Position numbers and translations under genes: made by a program. Of a DNA stretch of 9,936 nucleotides, positions 1-5,563 are shown piece by piece. Position 1 is the stretch's first letter. The number at the start of each line of letters is the position of its first letter. Location: assembly GCA_964502465.1 (NCBI GenBank), contig CAZCWX010000257.1, forward strand, positions 1-9,936, given 5' to 3'. The notes under the pieces are model-generated. The model ran no database searches. It was not told the origin of the DNA and worked only from the letters and a program-made list of their open reading frames with translations. The stretch comes from CAZCWX01 sp964502465. GTDB lineage: Bacteria > Desulfobacterota > Binatia > Bin18.

Positions 1-1
1 G

Positions 2-643
2 CGCTGTCATCTGGTACACAAACGCGCAGAACTGTTAGCCCACATTCAGCATACGAAGAGTCAGTACAATCTGCCCGAGATCGGCAAGAAGCTCGCGTAC
101 CAAGCCAATCGTGAAGGCGTCGAAGCGCCCTTTCCCGATCCCAGTGTCCGCAAAACCATCGAACTCGATGTGTCCCTCATCGATCACTCTGACAAGTTGC
201 TCGGCGAAGTGGAACTCTACATTACGCGCACTGCCAAAACGCACGACGTGCAGACGTTCGCGCGGTTGCAATCGGTCCCCGGGATTGGCCAGATTCTCGC
301 GCTGGTGATTTTGTATGAGATTCAGGACATCGCGCGGTTTCCCCGGGTGCAAGACTTCGTCTCCTATTGTCGCTTGGTGACATGCGCCAAAGAATCGGGG
401 GGCAAACGGCTGGGGACTGCAGGCAAAAAGATCGGCACCGGGCATCTGCGCTGGGCGTTTGCCGACGCCGCGGTCCTCTTCTTACGCCACAAGCAACCCG
501 GCAAAGAATATTTTATGAAACTCGAACACAAACCCGGCAAAGCCAAAGCCCTCACCGTACTCGCCCACAAGCTGGGCCGAGCCGTGTATGACCTGCTCAC
601 GCGGGAACAAGCCTTTGATCTCACGCGCTTTGTCACCGCGTAA
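2..643 (+). CDS. IS110-family transposase, C-terminal part (5' end outside the window)
   Basis: The open frame is already running at base 2 and ends in TAA at 641-643, giving 213 residues of a protein usually about 310-400 long. The first visible residues, RCHLVHKRAELLAHIQHTKS, match the linker after the N-terminal RuvC-like DEDD domain (DEDD_Tnp_IS110), which lies outside the window. The C-terminal Transposase_20 domain starts near base 266 with LQSVPGIGQILALVILYEI. It continues through the FxxYCRLV segment and the KESGGKRLG...KIGTGHLRWAF block. The Ser of KESGG (about 395-397) is the likely nucleophile of this DEDD-plus-serine family. IS110 transposases insert DNA without ordinary terminal inverted repeats, guided by an element-encoded RNA. 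No frameshift or internal stop is present in the visible part, so the gene may be intact. Internal ATGs such as the one at 170 are not real starts. Confidence 0.93.
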   Translation, partial: RCHLVHKRAELLAHIQHTKSQYNLPEIGKKLAYQANREGVEAPFPDPSVRKTIELDVSLIDHSDKLLGEVELYITRTAKTHDVQTFARLQSVPGIGQILALVILYEIQDIARFPRVQDFVSYCRLVTCAKESGGKRLGTAGKKIGTGHLRWAFADAAVLFLRHKQPGKEYFMKLEHKPGKAKALTVLAHKLGRAVYDLLTREQAFDLTRFVTA

Positions 644-722
644 CCGCTGAGGGGAGAGATGGAGCCCACGGTCTAACTGGCCCACAGAGGGTAGAGCCTG
701 CTCGATGTTCCTTCCTTATCTA

Positions 723-1026
723 CCGCACCGACTGTGCGGGAGCATCTGGACCCAAGACCCGGAGCCGCACCGTTTGCTTGGACCGTCTCTCCTGCTCATC
801 TTCTTGGTGAGGCGTCACCAAGTGCCCCGTGGCTGCCCCTCCGCCGAGTCTGAAACTCACGAGGAGTGTCTTTGGACACAACCCGCTCCTTTGAGAAGAC
901 CGGGACGAGGGCACAGAAGAGTTTCTAGGACGTGGTGCCTGCGGGTGCCACTGTTTCCCGTGGAACATTGCTCCACGGAAACCTTGATCCTCAATAGGTG
1001 TTTGGTGCAGCCCACAGGCTGTGACC
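723..1026 (+). ncRNA. Structured non-coding tail of the IS: candidate seekRNA/bridge RNA region
   Basis: The stretch 644-1160 holds no convincing gene but has clear hairpins. They are: CCGCAC/GTGCGG (723-728 with 734-739); CTTGGTGA/TCACCAAG (803-810 with 815-822, 8 perfect pairs around a GGCG loop); GTGTC/GACAC (866-870 with 875-879) nested in AGGAG/CTCCT (862-866 with 886-890); GTTTCCCGTGGA/TCCACGGAAAC (953-964 with 972-982, one bulge); and GGTGCAGCC/GGCTGTGACC (1004-1012 with 1017-1026, one bulge). IS1111-group elements are known to encode their guide RNA downstream of the transposase gene, and this is the right place for it. The exact RNA ends and guide loops cannot be set without the left terminus and target. 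The strand is assumed to be that of the transposase. Confidence 0.4.
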
Positions 1027-1128
1027 AGCAACGGAAATTAAGTCAGCCCCGATCGCTTGGCTACGACGACTCACTATGTGTTTCTCGGACGGCCACCCCG
1101 CCTCCGTGCGATGCATCCGTCTGCCCTC

Positions 1129-1134
1129 TTGACA
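1129..1134 (+). promoter_or_regulatory. Perfect -35-like hexamer near the presumed IS right end
   Basis: TTGACA lies about 20 bases inside the presumed right end and points outward. Several IS110/IS1111 elements carry a -35 box in the right end that joins a -10 box in the left end when the element circularises, which drives the transposase. No good -10 box follows at 16-18 bases in the present arrangement. A single hexamer match is weak evidence. Confidence 0.2.
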
Positions 1135-1151
1135 CCGGAGCCCTGATAGGT

Positions 1152-1158
1152 GTTAGGC
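1152..1158 (-). other. attC-core-like heptamer directly after the minus-strand gene
   Basis: Read on the minus strand the bases are GCCTAAC, a perfect match to the RYYYAAC core that begins an integron attC site. They start two bases after the TGA of the minus-strand gene (1161-1994), where a cassette's attC usually begins. The matching GTTRRRY half is not found at normal attC distance (about 50-140 bases). It could have been separated by the IS. A degenerate heptamer of this kind is expected about once per kilobase per strand, so the placement matters more than the match. Confidence 0.28.
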
Positions 1159-1160
1159 TG

Positions 1161-1994
1161 TCATGGTGCAGTTAAACTCACGGGTATTCTTAGACCTCCT
1201 GGCACAACAGCTGTCGTTACTTGAAGCCCGATGTCCGCAGAAAGTTCCAAACGGTGATGTCGCACAGGCATCTGAATGCGCCCTTCTGGGAGAGGGACTG
1301 CCAAGAACGGGGAACCTACTGGGAAACCCAATGAACCGCCTGTATATATCGAGGACTGTGGTGGACTAATGATCAGCCCAAAATGCCAGAATCCGTCTAG
1401 CTCCTTTGCCCAAACGTCATTGTGCCATTCAAGCAGTTGGAACTTTGCCTTTTCTCGAGACTTCAAGAACACGTCACATCGACGTTTCGTATCGGATGCC
1501 GGTACGTGTCCGATGACGTTTGTTTTATGCTTGACCACTCTCAATTCATCGAGGCTGCTCACACTGAGACCACACCAAAGAAATCGTCGTTGGCCTAACT
1601 CGGTTGTCTTCGGACCACCAAGCTGACGTTTTGATCCCCGACTGGTGATGTGCCACCGCCGGAAATCGTTTTCTACGGAAATATGGTCGAACTCAAAACC
1701 TTCTTTCCACATCTGGGCTTTACCACGAAAGCCCTCCACGTATTGTGTAGCCGACTGAAATCCTGGGAAGAAAACAATCCGCCTTCCCGCTGACAATATG
1801 AAAATCCCAAGCCACCGCAGGGTTGGGGGCTGAGCTTGCTGACGACGGTCAGCACAGAAACACTGAACAAGACGACCGAAAGGCTGGCCTTCTCGAAACA
1901 GTTTCCCCAACGCCCTCGCCAATGGATTACTGGGATCATTGTCTTCACCCTCAATACCGTCTTCCATCTCCCACGTTAATTTCAGAATATCCAT
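1161..1994 (-). CDS. Hypothetical protein, 277 residues (cassette-like gene)
   Basis: I do not recognise the family. The frame starts at ATG (1994-1992), with a weak GAGAG stretch about three bases upstream, and ends in TGA at 1163-1161. The protein reads like a real soluble protein: mixed composition, no signal peptide, and no convincing membrane segment apart from a short hydrophobic strand near residues 61-77 (WLGIFILSAG). The middle (about 100-195) is rich in charged and aromatic residues (EFDHISVENDFRRWHITSRG, then RRCDVFLKSREKAKFQLLEW) and could be a compact domain. The last 70 residues are Pro/Gly-rich. Its orientation is opposite to the integrase remnant at 2259, as for the first cassette of an integron, and an attC-like heptamer follows its stop. 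This is one reading; it could equally be an ordinary orphan gene beside an IS. Confidence 0.62.
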   Translation of the reverse strand: MDILKLTWEMEDGIEGEDNDPSNPLARALGKLFREGQPFGRLVQCFCADRRQQAQPPTLRWLGIFILSAGRRIVFFPGFQSATQYVEGFRGKAQMWKEGFEFDHISVENDFRRWHITSRGSKRQLGGPKTTELGQRRFLWCGLSVSSLDELRVVKHKTNVIGHVPASDTKRRCDVFLKSREKAKFQLLEWHNDVWAKELDGFWHFGLIISPPQSSIYTGGSLGFPVGSPFLAVPLPEGRIQMPVRHHRLELSADIGLQVTTAVVPGGLRIPVSLTAP

Positions 1995-2091
1995 AGTCTC
2001 TCAGAGCCTGCTATGAAAGAAGGACGTAAGCCCTTGATTTCATTGGTGGTGGCGACGCCTCACGTCATGATGGCTAACCATTGATTAACAG

Positions 2092-2134
2092 GTCATTTTG
2101 CCCTGATAATATGATATTAGCTAGGTTTTCAGAC
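2092..2134 (+). repeat. 43-bp imperfect direct repeat, copy 1
   Basis: This copy matches 2161-2203 at 36 of 43 positions, including a perfect 23-base core (2096-2118) that begins TTTTGCCCTGATAATATG. All seven differences are transitions. The core contains a small palindrome, TAATATGATATTA. A shorter degenerate copy (TTTTGCCTGATATTA) sits between the two at 2137-2151. The repeats lie just upstream of an integron-integrase remnant, where attI and the integrase promoter would be. Function unknown. Confidence 0.85.
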
Positions 2135-2160
2135 TGTTTTGCCTGATATTAACTTATCAT

Positions 2161-2203
2161 GTCGTTTTGCCCTGATAATATGATATTGACCGGGTTTTCG
2201 GGC
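2161..2203 (+). repeat. 43-bp imperfect direct repeat, copy 2
   Basis: This is the second copy of the repeat at 2092-2134, offset by 69 bases; the shared 23-base core is at 2165-2187. It ends 55 bases before the start codon of the integrase remnant. A weak -35-like TTGACC (2186-2191) sits at the end of its core, with TATACA (2207-2212) 15 bases further on. The spacing is poor, so this is only a possible integrase promoter. Confidence 0.85.
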
Positions 2204-2258
2204 GATTATACACAGATTGACTACCGCTGCTCTCCCGGCACGATAACGGAGCCCTCAT

Positions 2259-2666
2259 ATGCCTGACTTCACAAAAAGTCAACAACCGAAACTGCTCGAT
2301 GAAGTCCGGAACGTCCTCCGCCTCCACCATTATTCCATTCATACCGAGCGCTCCTATGTGGACTGGATCGTCCGGTTCGTCCGGTTTCACGATATGCACT
2401 CGCGCAAGGACCTCTTCCCTGCTGAACCGAAGATTGAGGCGTTCTTGACGGATCTGGCCGTGCACGGCGACGTGGCTCCTGCGACCCAGAATCAGGCGAT
2501 GAATGCCCTGGTGTTCCTCTATAAGCGTGTTCTCAAACATGCCTTTATCCGCACCATTCAGCCATTACTCGGGCACGCTGATGTTGCTACGACCATGATC
2601 TCCACGCATGTCCTGCAGCAGGGAGGCCAGGGCGTTCCGAGTCCCTTGGATGATCTCAACGTGTGA
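2259..2666 (+). pseudogene. intI: Integron integrase (IntI-type tyrosine recombinase) with large internal deletion
   Basis: The 135-residue frame joins two distant parts of an integron integrase of about 320-330 residues. Residues 1-95 are the N-terminal SAM-like DNA-binding domain (KLLDEVRNVLRLHHYSIHTE, then RSYVDWIVRFVRFH and NQAMNALVFLYKRVL). Residues 97-135 are the extreme C-terminus (IRTIQPLLGHADVATTM, then GGQGVPSPLDDL). About 190 residues between them are missing, including the box I Arg, the beta-hairpin Lys and the HxxR motif. Of the catalytic set only the late His of LLGH remains. The position of the nucleophilic Tyr (TTMIYTHVL in the family) is Ser115 (TTMISTHVL). The deletion kept the frame; its junction lies near 2541-2552. 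The start has a GGAG (2248-2251) at good spacing, so a short protein could still be made, but it cannot recombine DNA. A role as a DNA-binding leftover is possible but unsupported. Confidence 0.9.
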
Positions 2667-2794
2667 ACTTCATTCTGTCCTGTCTCGCTCATTAGTAGAA
2701 CTATCTCTGCCACGGTTCAAAAGATGTCTAACATTTCTCATGGCACTCTTTTCACAAGGCACAGGCTGACTCTAATTCCAAACGAACCATCATT

Positions 2795-3808
2795 TTATCG
2801 CCCCCTCCGCGACAAACGGTCTTCTAATTCACGTAACCGGCTTCTCGCTCCAGGATAGTTCGAATCGTACCGCAGGACCTCGCGTAACTCAGCCGCAGCT
2901 TCTCGTTCTCTCCCGAGACTAGCGTAAGCCTCGCTCAACTCAAAGTGTGCTCGCGGACTCTGTGGGCAGATCCGCAACCCGCGCTGATACAGGGAGATTT
3001 TTTCTTCCAGTTTGCGCGAGTCATACGCCTGGTAGAAGTATGGCCTGGCTTTCTGACACGCCTCTTCGTCTCGCTCAAGTTGAGGTGGACGACTCGGACT
3101 GAGGCTGGCGGTCTGCCGCGTTTCCCGTTTTGCACCGAGTTCATCCGCCAGACGTTGGAGAGCGACGGCCCGCTCAGCTGAGGACGGATGCGACGAAAAA
3201 AACCCCGCGGTCGCGGTTTGCGGCACTTCCTCAGCCATGCGCCGCATGACTTGTGCCCCCGCACGCGGATCATACCCAGCATCATCAGCATAGCGCAGAC
3301 CAGCCCTATCTGCCTCACGTTCCTGATCCTGATTGAAACGATTCAAAAACAACTGACCAACCTGGCCTGCAGCTTGACCAACCCCAGGATAAATCGTGCC
3401 AACAATCAGGCTGCCCAGACCTAAAAGCACGTTGTTCCTTGCACCACTCTGCACGTGACCTTGCGTAATATGAGCGAGTTCGTGACCAAGAATCATCGCC
3501 AATTCATCATCAGAGCGAACAAACCGCATCATTCCTTCCGAGACAATGACTTTACCAAAGGTGGCACCAGCGTTAATTGAAGGCTCGCCCGCAGCAAGAA
3601 TAAAATTCACTTGGGGTGGATTGGGGATCGCCTTCAGTAAGCGACGGGCAACCCGATCAAGTCGCGTCAACTGCTCACGATAGACGGCCCGCTCCTGCGG
3701 AGGCAGGTCACGTAACGCCTCATCCAAATCGTCTGCAGCATGTACAGGAACAGATAGGGGCAACACGAACAGGAAGCACAGCAATAGCAGGCGTGTTACT
3801 CCAGACAT
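2795..3808 (-). CDS. Exported M48-family zinc metalloprotease with C-terminal TPRs (BepA/YfgC-like)
   Basis: The 337-residue protein begins with a classic signal peptide (VTRLLLLCFLFVLPLSVPVHA, cleaved near residue 24), so it acts in the periplasm or at the envelope. The M48 catalytic site is complete. HELAH gives zinc ligands His109 and His113 with catalytic Glu110, and EREAD near 163-167 supplies the third ligand. FFSSHPSSAERA (203-214) is the conserved SHP...R segment typical of the family. Residues about 255-330 form TPR-like helices (YQRGLRICPQSPRAHFELSE). Protease plus C-terminal TPR is the BepA layout; BepA degrades or assists assembly of outer-membrane proteins such as LptD. At 337 residues it is shorter than E. 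coli BepA (about 490) because the TPR part is small. The start has a strong AGGAG (3816-3820) seven bases upstream. It is divergent from asnS. Confidence 0.9.
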   Translation of the reverse strand: MSGVTRLLLLCFLFVLPLSVPVHAADDLDEALRDLPPQERAVYREQLTRLDRVARRLLKAIPNPPQVNFILAAGEPSINAGATFGKVIVSEGMMRFVRSDDELAMILGHELAHITQGHVQSGARNNVLLGLGSLIVGTIYPGVGQAAGQVGQLFLNRFNQDQEREADRAGLRYADDAGYDPRAGAQVMRRMAEEVPQTATAGFFSSHPSSAERAVALQRLADELGAKRETRQTASLSPSRPPQLERDEEACQKARPYFYQAYDSRKLEEKISLYQRGLRICPQSPRAHFELSEAYASLGREREAAAELREVLRYDSNYPGARSRLRELEDRLSRRGR

Positions 3809-3884
3809 ATCCTTTCTCCTCTCTCTTATTATTATGCTATAGTGCCTTCCCGACAGGGAGACAACAACCTACGAGGAGACAGGC
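3809..3884. promoter_or_regulatory. Divergent promoter region between the M48 protease gene and asnS
   Basis: For asnS, an extended -10 box TGCTATAGT (3835-3843) lies upstream with no clear -35. GAGGAG (3873-3878) is the ribosome site, six bases before the ATG. For the protease, minus-strand TATAGC (3841-3836) lies 17 bases from TTGTCT (3864-3859). The two -10 boxes would overlap on opposite strands, so polymerases would compete for the same bases. The AT-rich run 3828-3840 supports a promoter here, but the exact boxes are inferred by eye. Confidence 0.4.
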
Positions 3885-5180
3885 ATGCCAGAGTGGGTAT
3901 ACATCAGTGATATCGCTCAACACGTCGGACAGGACATCACCCTAAAAGGGTGGCTGTACAACAAGCGGTCGAGCGGCAAACTGCATTTTCTCCAGGTGCG
4001 TGATGGTACAGGAGTGATCCAGTGTGTCGTATTCAAAGGCGACGTCCCTCCAGACGTTTTTCAACTTGCCGACCATCTGCCACAAGAATCATCACTCACC
4101 GTCATTGGGACTGTGCGGGCAGATGCGCGGTCACCGCTGGGTTTTGAACTGGCCGTCAAAACGCTAGAAGCGGTACACAGCGCCCATGACTATCCCATCA
4201 CTCCCAAAGAGCATGGTATCGCGTTTCTTCTTGATCATCGTCACCTGTGGCTACGCTCCGCGCGTCAGCACGCCATCCTTCGTATCCGTAGCGAGGTGAT
4301 CAAAGCCTGTCGCGACTATTTTGACAGTCACGGTTTCACCCTCCTCGATGCACCGATCTTTACCCCAGCCGCGTGTGAGGGCACAACCACCCTTTTCCCG
4401 GTAGATTATTTCGGCGACACCGCCTATCTGACTCAGAGTGGTCAACTCTATATGGAAGCCGGAGCGATGGCCTTTGGCAAAGTCTATTGCTTTGGTCCTA
4501 CTTTCCGGGCGGAGAAGTCGAAGACTCGGCGCCATCTCACTGAGTTTTGGATGATCGAGCCAGAGGTAGCCTATTGTGATCTCAATGGAGACATGGATCT
4601 CGCTGAGGACTTTATCGAGTACGTTGTTCAGCGTGTCCTCACGAACCGGCGTACAGAACTGGCATCGCTAGAGCGGGACGTGACGAAACTCTCGCAAGTG
4701 AAAAAGCCTTTTCCGCGGATCAGCTATGGGGAGGCCATTGCGCTACTCCAAGGAAAAGGAGTGGCAATCCAGTGGGGCGCCGATTTTGGCGGAGACGAAG
4801 AAACCTTGATCTCTGAGTCATTTGACCGACCAATAATTATCCACCGCTATCCGGTAGAAAACAAAGCCTTCTATATGAAGGCCGATCCGGCTGATCCGCG
4901 GGTGGCCCTGTGCATGGACGTATTGGCCCCGGAAGGATACGGCGAGATCATTGGAGGTGGCCAGCGCGAGGATGATCTTGAGACGCTTCAGGCAAAGATT
5001 CGTGCCCATGAGTTGCCCGAGGAAGCGTTCTCCTGGTACCTCGACCTCCGTCGCTACGGGTCGGTCCCTCATGCTGGATTTGGCATGGGGGTCGAACGTG
5101 TGGTGACTTGGCTCTGCGGTATGCATCACGTGCGTGAGGCTATTCCTTTCCCGCGTATGCTGGAACGAGTGACACCGTAA
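3885..5180 (+). CDS. asnS: Asparaginyl-tRNA synthetase
   Basis: This 431-residue class IIb aminoacyl-tRNA synthetase charges tRNA-Asn with asparagine in the cytoplasm, using ATP. Residues about 12-95 are the N-terminal anticodon-binding OB fold (ITLKGWLYNKRSSGKLHFLQ). Motif 1 is near DAPIFTPAACEG (155-166). Motif 2 reads FRAEKSKTRRHLTEFWMIEP (207-226), the AsnRS form with HLTEFWMIEPE. Motif 3 is GFGMGVERVVTWLCG (398-412), followed by REAIPFPR (417-424), which separates AsnRS from AspRS. IIGGGQRE (355-362) is the conserved ATP/Mg site. The length is normal for bacterial AsnRS (about 430-470). The ATG is set by GAGGAG six bases upstream. A dedicated AsnRS means the cell does not depend solely on the Asp-tRNA amidation route for Asn-tRNA. 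No T-box or other leader is seen. Confidence 0.97.
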   Translation: MPEWVYISDIAQHVGQDITLKGWLYNKRSSGKLHFLQVRDGTGVIQCVVFKGDVPPDVFQLADHLPQESSLTVIGTVRADARSPLGFELAVKTLEAVHSAHDYPITPKEHGIAFLLDHRHLWLRSARQHAILRIRSEVIKACRDYFDSHGFTLLDAPIFTPAACEGTTTLFPVDYFGDTAYLTQSGQLYMEAGAMAFGKVYCFGPTFRAEKSKTRRHLTEFWMIEPEVAYCDLNGDMDLAEDFIEYVVQRVLTNRRTELASLERDVTKLSQVKKPFPRISYGEAIALLQGKGVAIQWGADFGGDEETLISESFDRPIIIHRYPVENKAFYMKADPADPRVALCMDVLAPEGYGEIIGGGQREDDLETLQAKIRAHELPEEAFSWYLDLRRYGSVPHAGFGMGVERVVTWLCGMHHVREAIPFPRMLERVTP

Positions 5181-5187
5181 AACGGCT

Positions 5188-5330
5188 ATGTCAAAGGAGG
5201 CACTCAAAGAAGAAAGTTTTTGATTGAGATTTTCCGGTTGCTCGCAATTCTCGCCTTGGCTGGCGGCGGTAGTACCATCAGTCTAGTTCTTGGTGAATAT
5301 ACGGCGCTGAAATCTGTCTTTGCTGTATAT
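5188..5330 (+). pseudogene. Frameshifted start of a small membrane protein gene
   Basis: An ATG at 5188 opens MSKEALKEESF and hits TGA in a run of five T (5217-5221). The +1 frame then continues as IEIFRLLAILALAGG and STISLVLGEYTALKSVFAV. Joined, these give a charged N-terminus followed by a hydrophobic segment, a believable beginning of a small inner-membrane protein. After about 5325 the frame runs into sequence that belongs to another gene remnant on the other strand. The hydrophobic tail seen further on (to 5456) is therefore an antisense artefact. No ribosome site precedes 5188; an AGGAGG at 5195-5200 lies inside the frame and would fit only the TTG at 5220, at poor spacing. It is probably dead. 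A sequencing error in the T run would repair the frameshift but not the lost end. Confidence 0.4.
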
Positions 5331-5485
5331 GTCTACCAGTATCTGCCGAGCCTTTTCCTTTTTGCCTTGCTGCTGCCACAGCCGAGCCAGGTTCATCCCC
5401 CTCGCAGTTCCAGCGACTTCGCCTGCTATTGGCGGGCAACCTCGACAGCCTGGTGAAAACACTTCTCTGCCTCTTCGACGAGGGG
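5322..5485 (-). pseudogene. Remnant of the C-terminal TPR region of a large predicted ATPase/cyclase-type protein
   Basis: On the minus strand, three pieces in two frames line up with one familiar protein tail. They are VEEAEKCFHQAVEVARQ (from 5479), then after TAG (5428-5426) QAKSLELRG, then after a shift in a run of five C (plus strand 5397-5401) MNLARLWQQQGKKEKARQIL and VDIYS. The order EAExCFxQAxxxARxQxAKSLELRAAxSLARLWQQQGK is the conserved last TPR segment of large AAA-type 'predicted ATPase', adenylate cyclase and regulator proteins common in environmental bacteria. The usual following GWFTEGFDT-type ending is missing. One stop and one frameshift within 55 codons, and no upstream domains, mark it as a decayed fragment. 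The TAG is one base from the expected CAG. Confidence 0.62.
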
Positions 5486-5549
5486 AGAGAAATTTGCAGC
5501 CCTCGGAAAGGCGTCAGAATCAGAAGTCCGCGCCATTGTAGGCGAGAAG

Positions 5550-5554
5550 AGGAG
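5550..5554 (+). promoter_or_regulatory. Ribosome-binding site that fixes the start of the APH/P-loop gene
   Basis: AGGAG lies nine bases before the ATG at 5564. The open frame extends upstream to a TTG at 5429, but that stretch overlaps the antisense ATPase remnant and has no ribosome site. The ATG at 5564 is therefore the better start. Confidence 0.65.
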
Positions 5555-5563
5555 CATATCCTT

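Larger units (their letters stand above)
1..1151 (+). mobile_element. IS110-family insertion sequence (probably IS1111 group), left end outside the window
   Basis: The element is inferred from the transposase C-terminus (2-643) and the hairpin-rich non-coding tail after it. In the IS110 group the long non-coding segment with the guide RNA lies upstream of the transposase gene. In the IS1111 group it lies downstream, which fits the roughly 500 bases seen here. The left end is not in the window, so terminal repeats cannot be compared and the right end is a guess. I place it near 1151 because a recognisable gene ends at 1161 and an attC-like heptamer occupies 1152-1158. If this is an IS110-group element, its right end may instead lie near 650-680, leaving the rest as ordinary intergenic DNA. 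Confidence 0.55.

Noticed and set aside
671..677. GTCTAAC, a second attC-like RYYYAAC match
   Set aside because: It is about 480 bases from the heptamer at 1152-1158, too far for one attC, and such matches are expected about once per kilobase per strand. A similar match at 2726-2732 has no gene context.
644..1160. Group II intron or tRNA in the structured region
   Set aside because: No domain V-like hairpin with the expected sequence, no reverse transcriptase, and no cloverleaf with a T-loop were found.
705..1175. Plus-strand open frame of 156 residues in the IS tail
   Set aside because: Composition is Pro/Arg/Cys/Ser-rich without domain character, it runs across all the strong hairpins, and it overlaps the end of the minus-strand gene. 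It reads as non-coding.
5220..5456. Plus-strand 78-residue hydrophobic frame starting with TTG
   Set aside because: The second half is antisense to a recognisable ATPase TPR remnant and the first half is frameshifted from an upstream ATG. It is a chimera, not one gene.
5429..5563. N-terminal extension of the APH/P-loop gene to a TTG start
   Set aside because: It overlaps the antisense remnant, has no ribosome site, and the ATG at 5564 has AGGAG at a workable distance.
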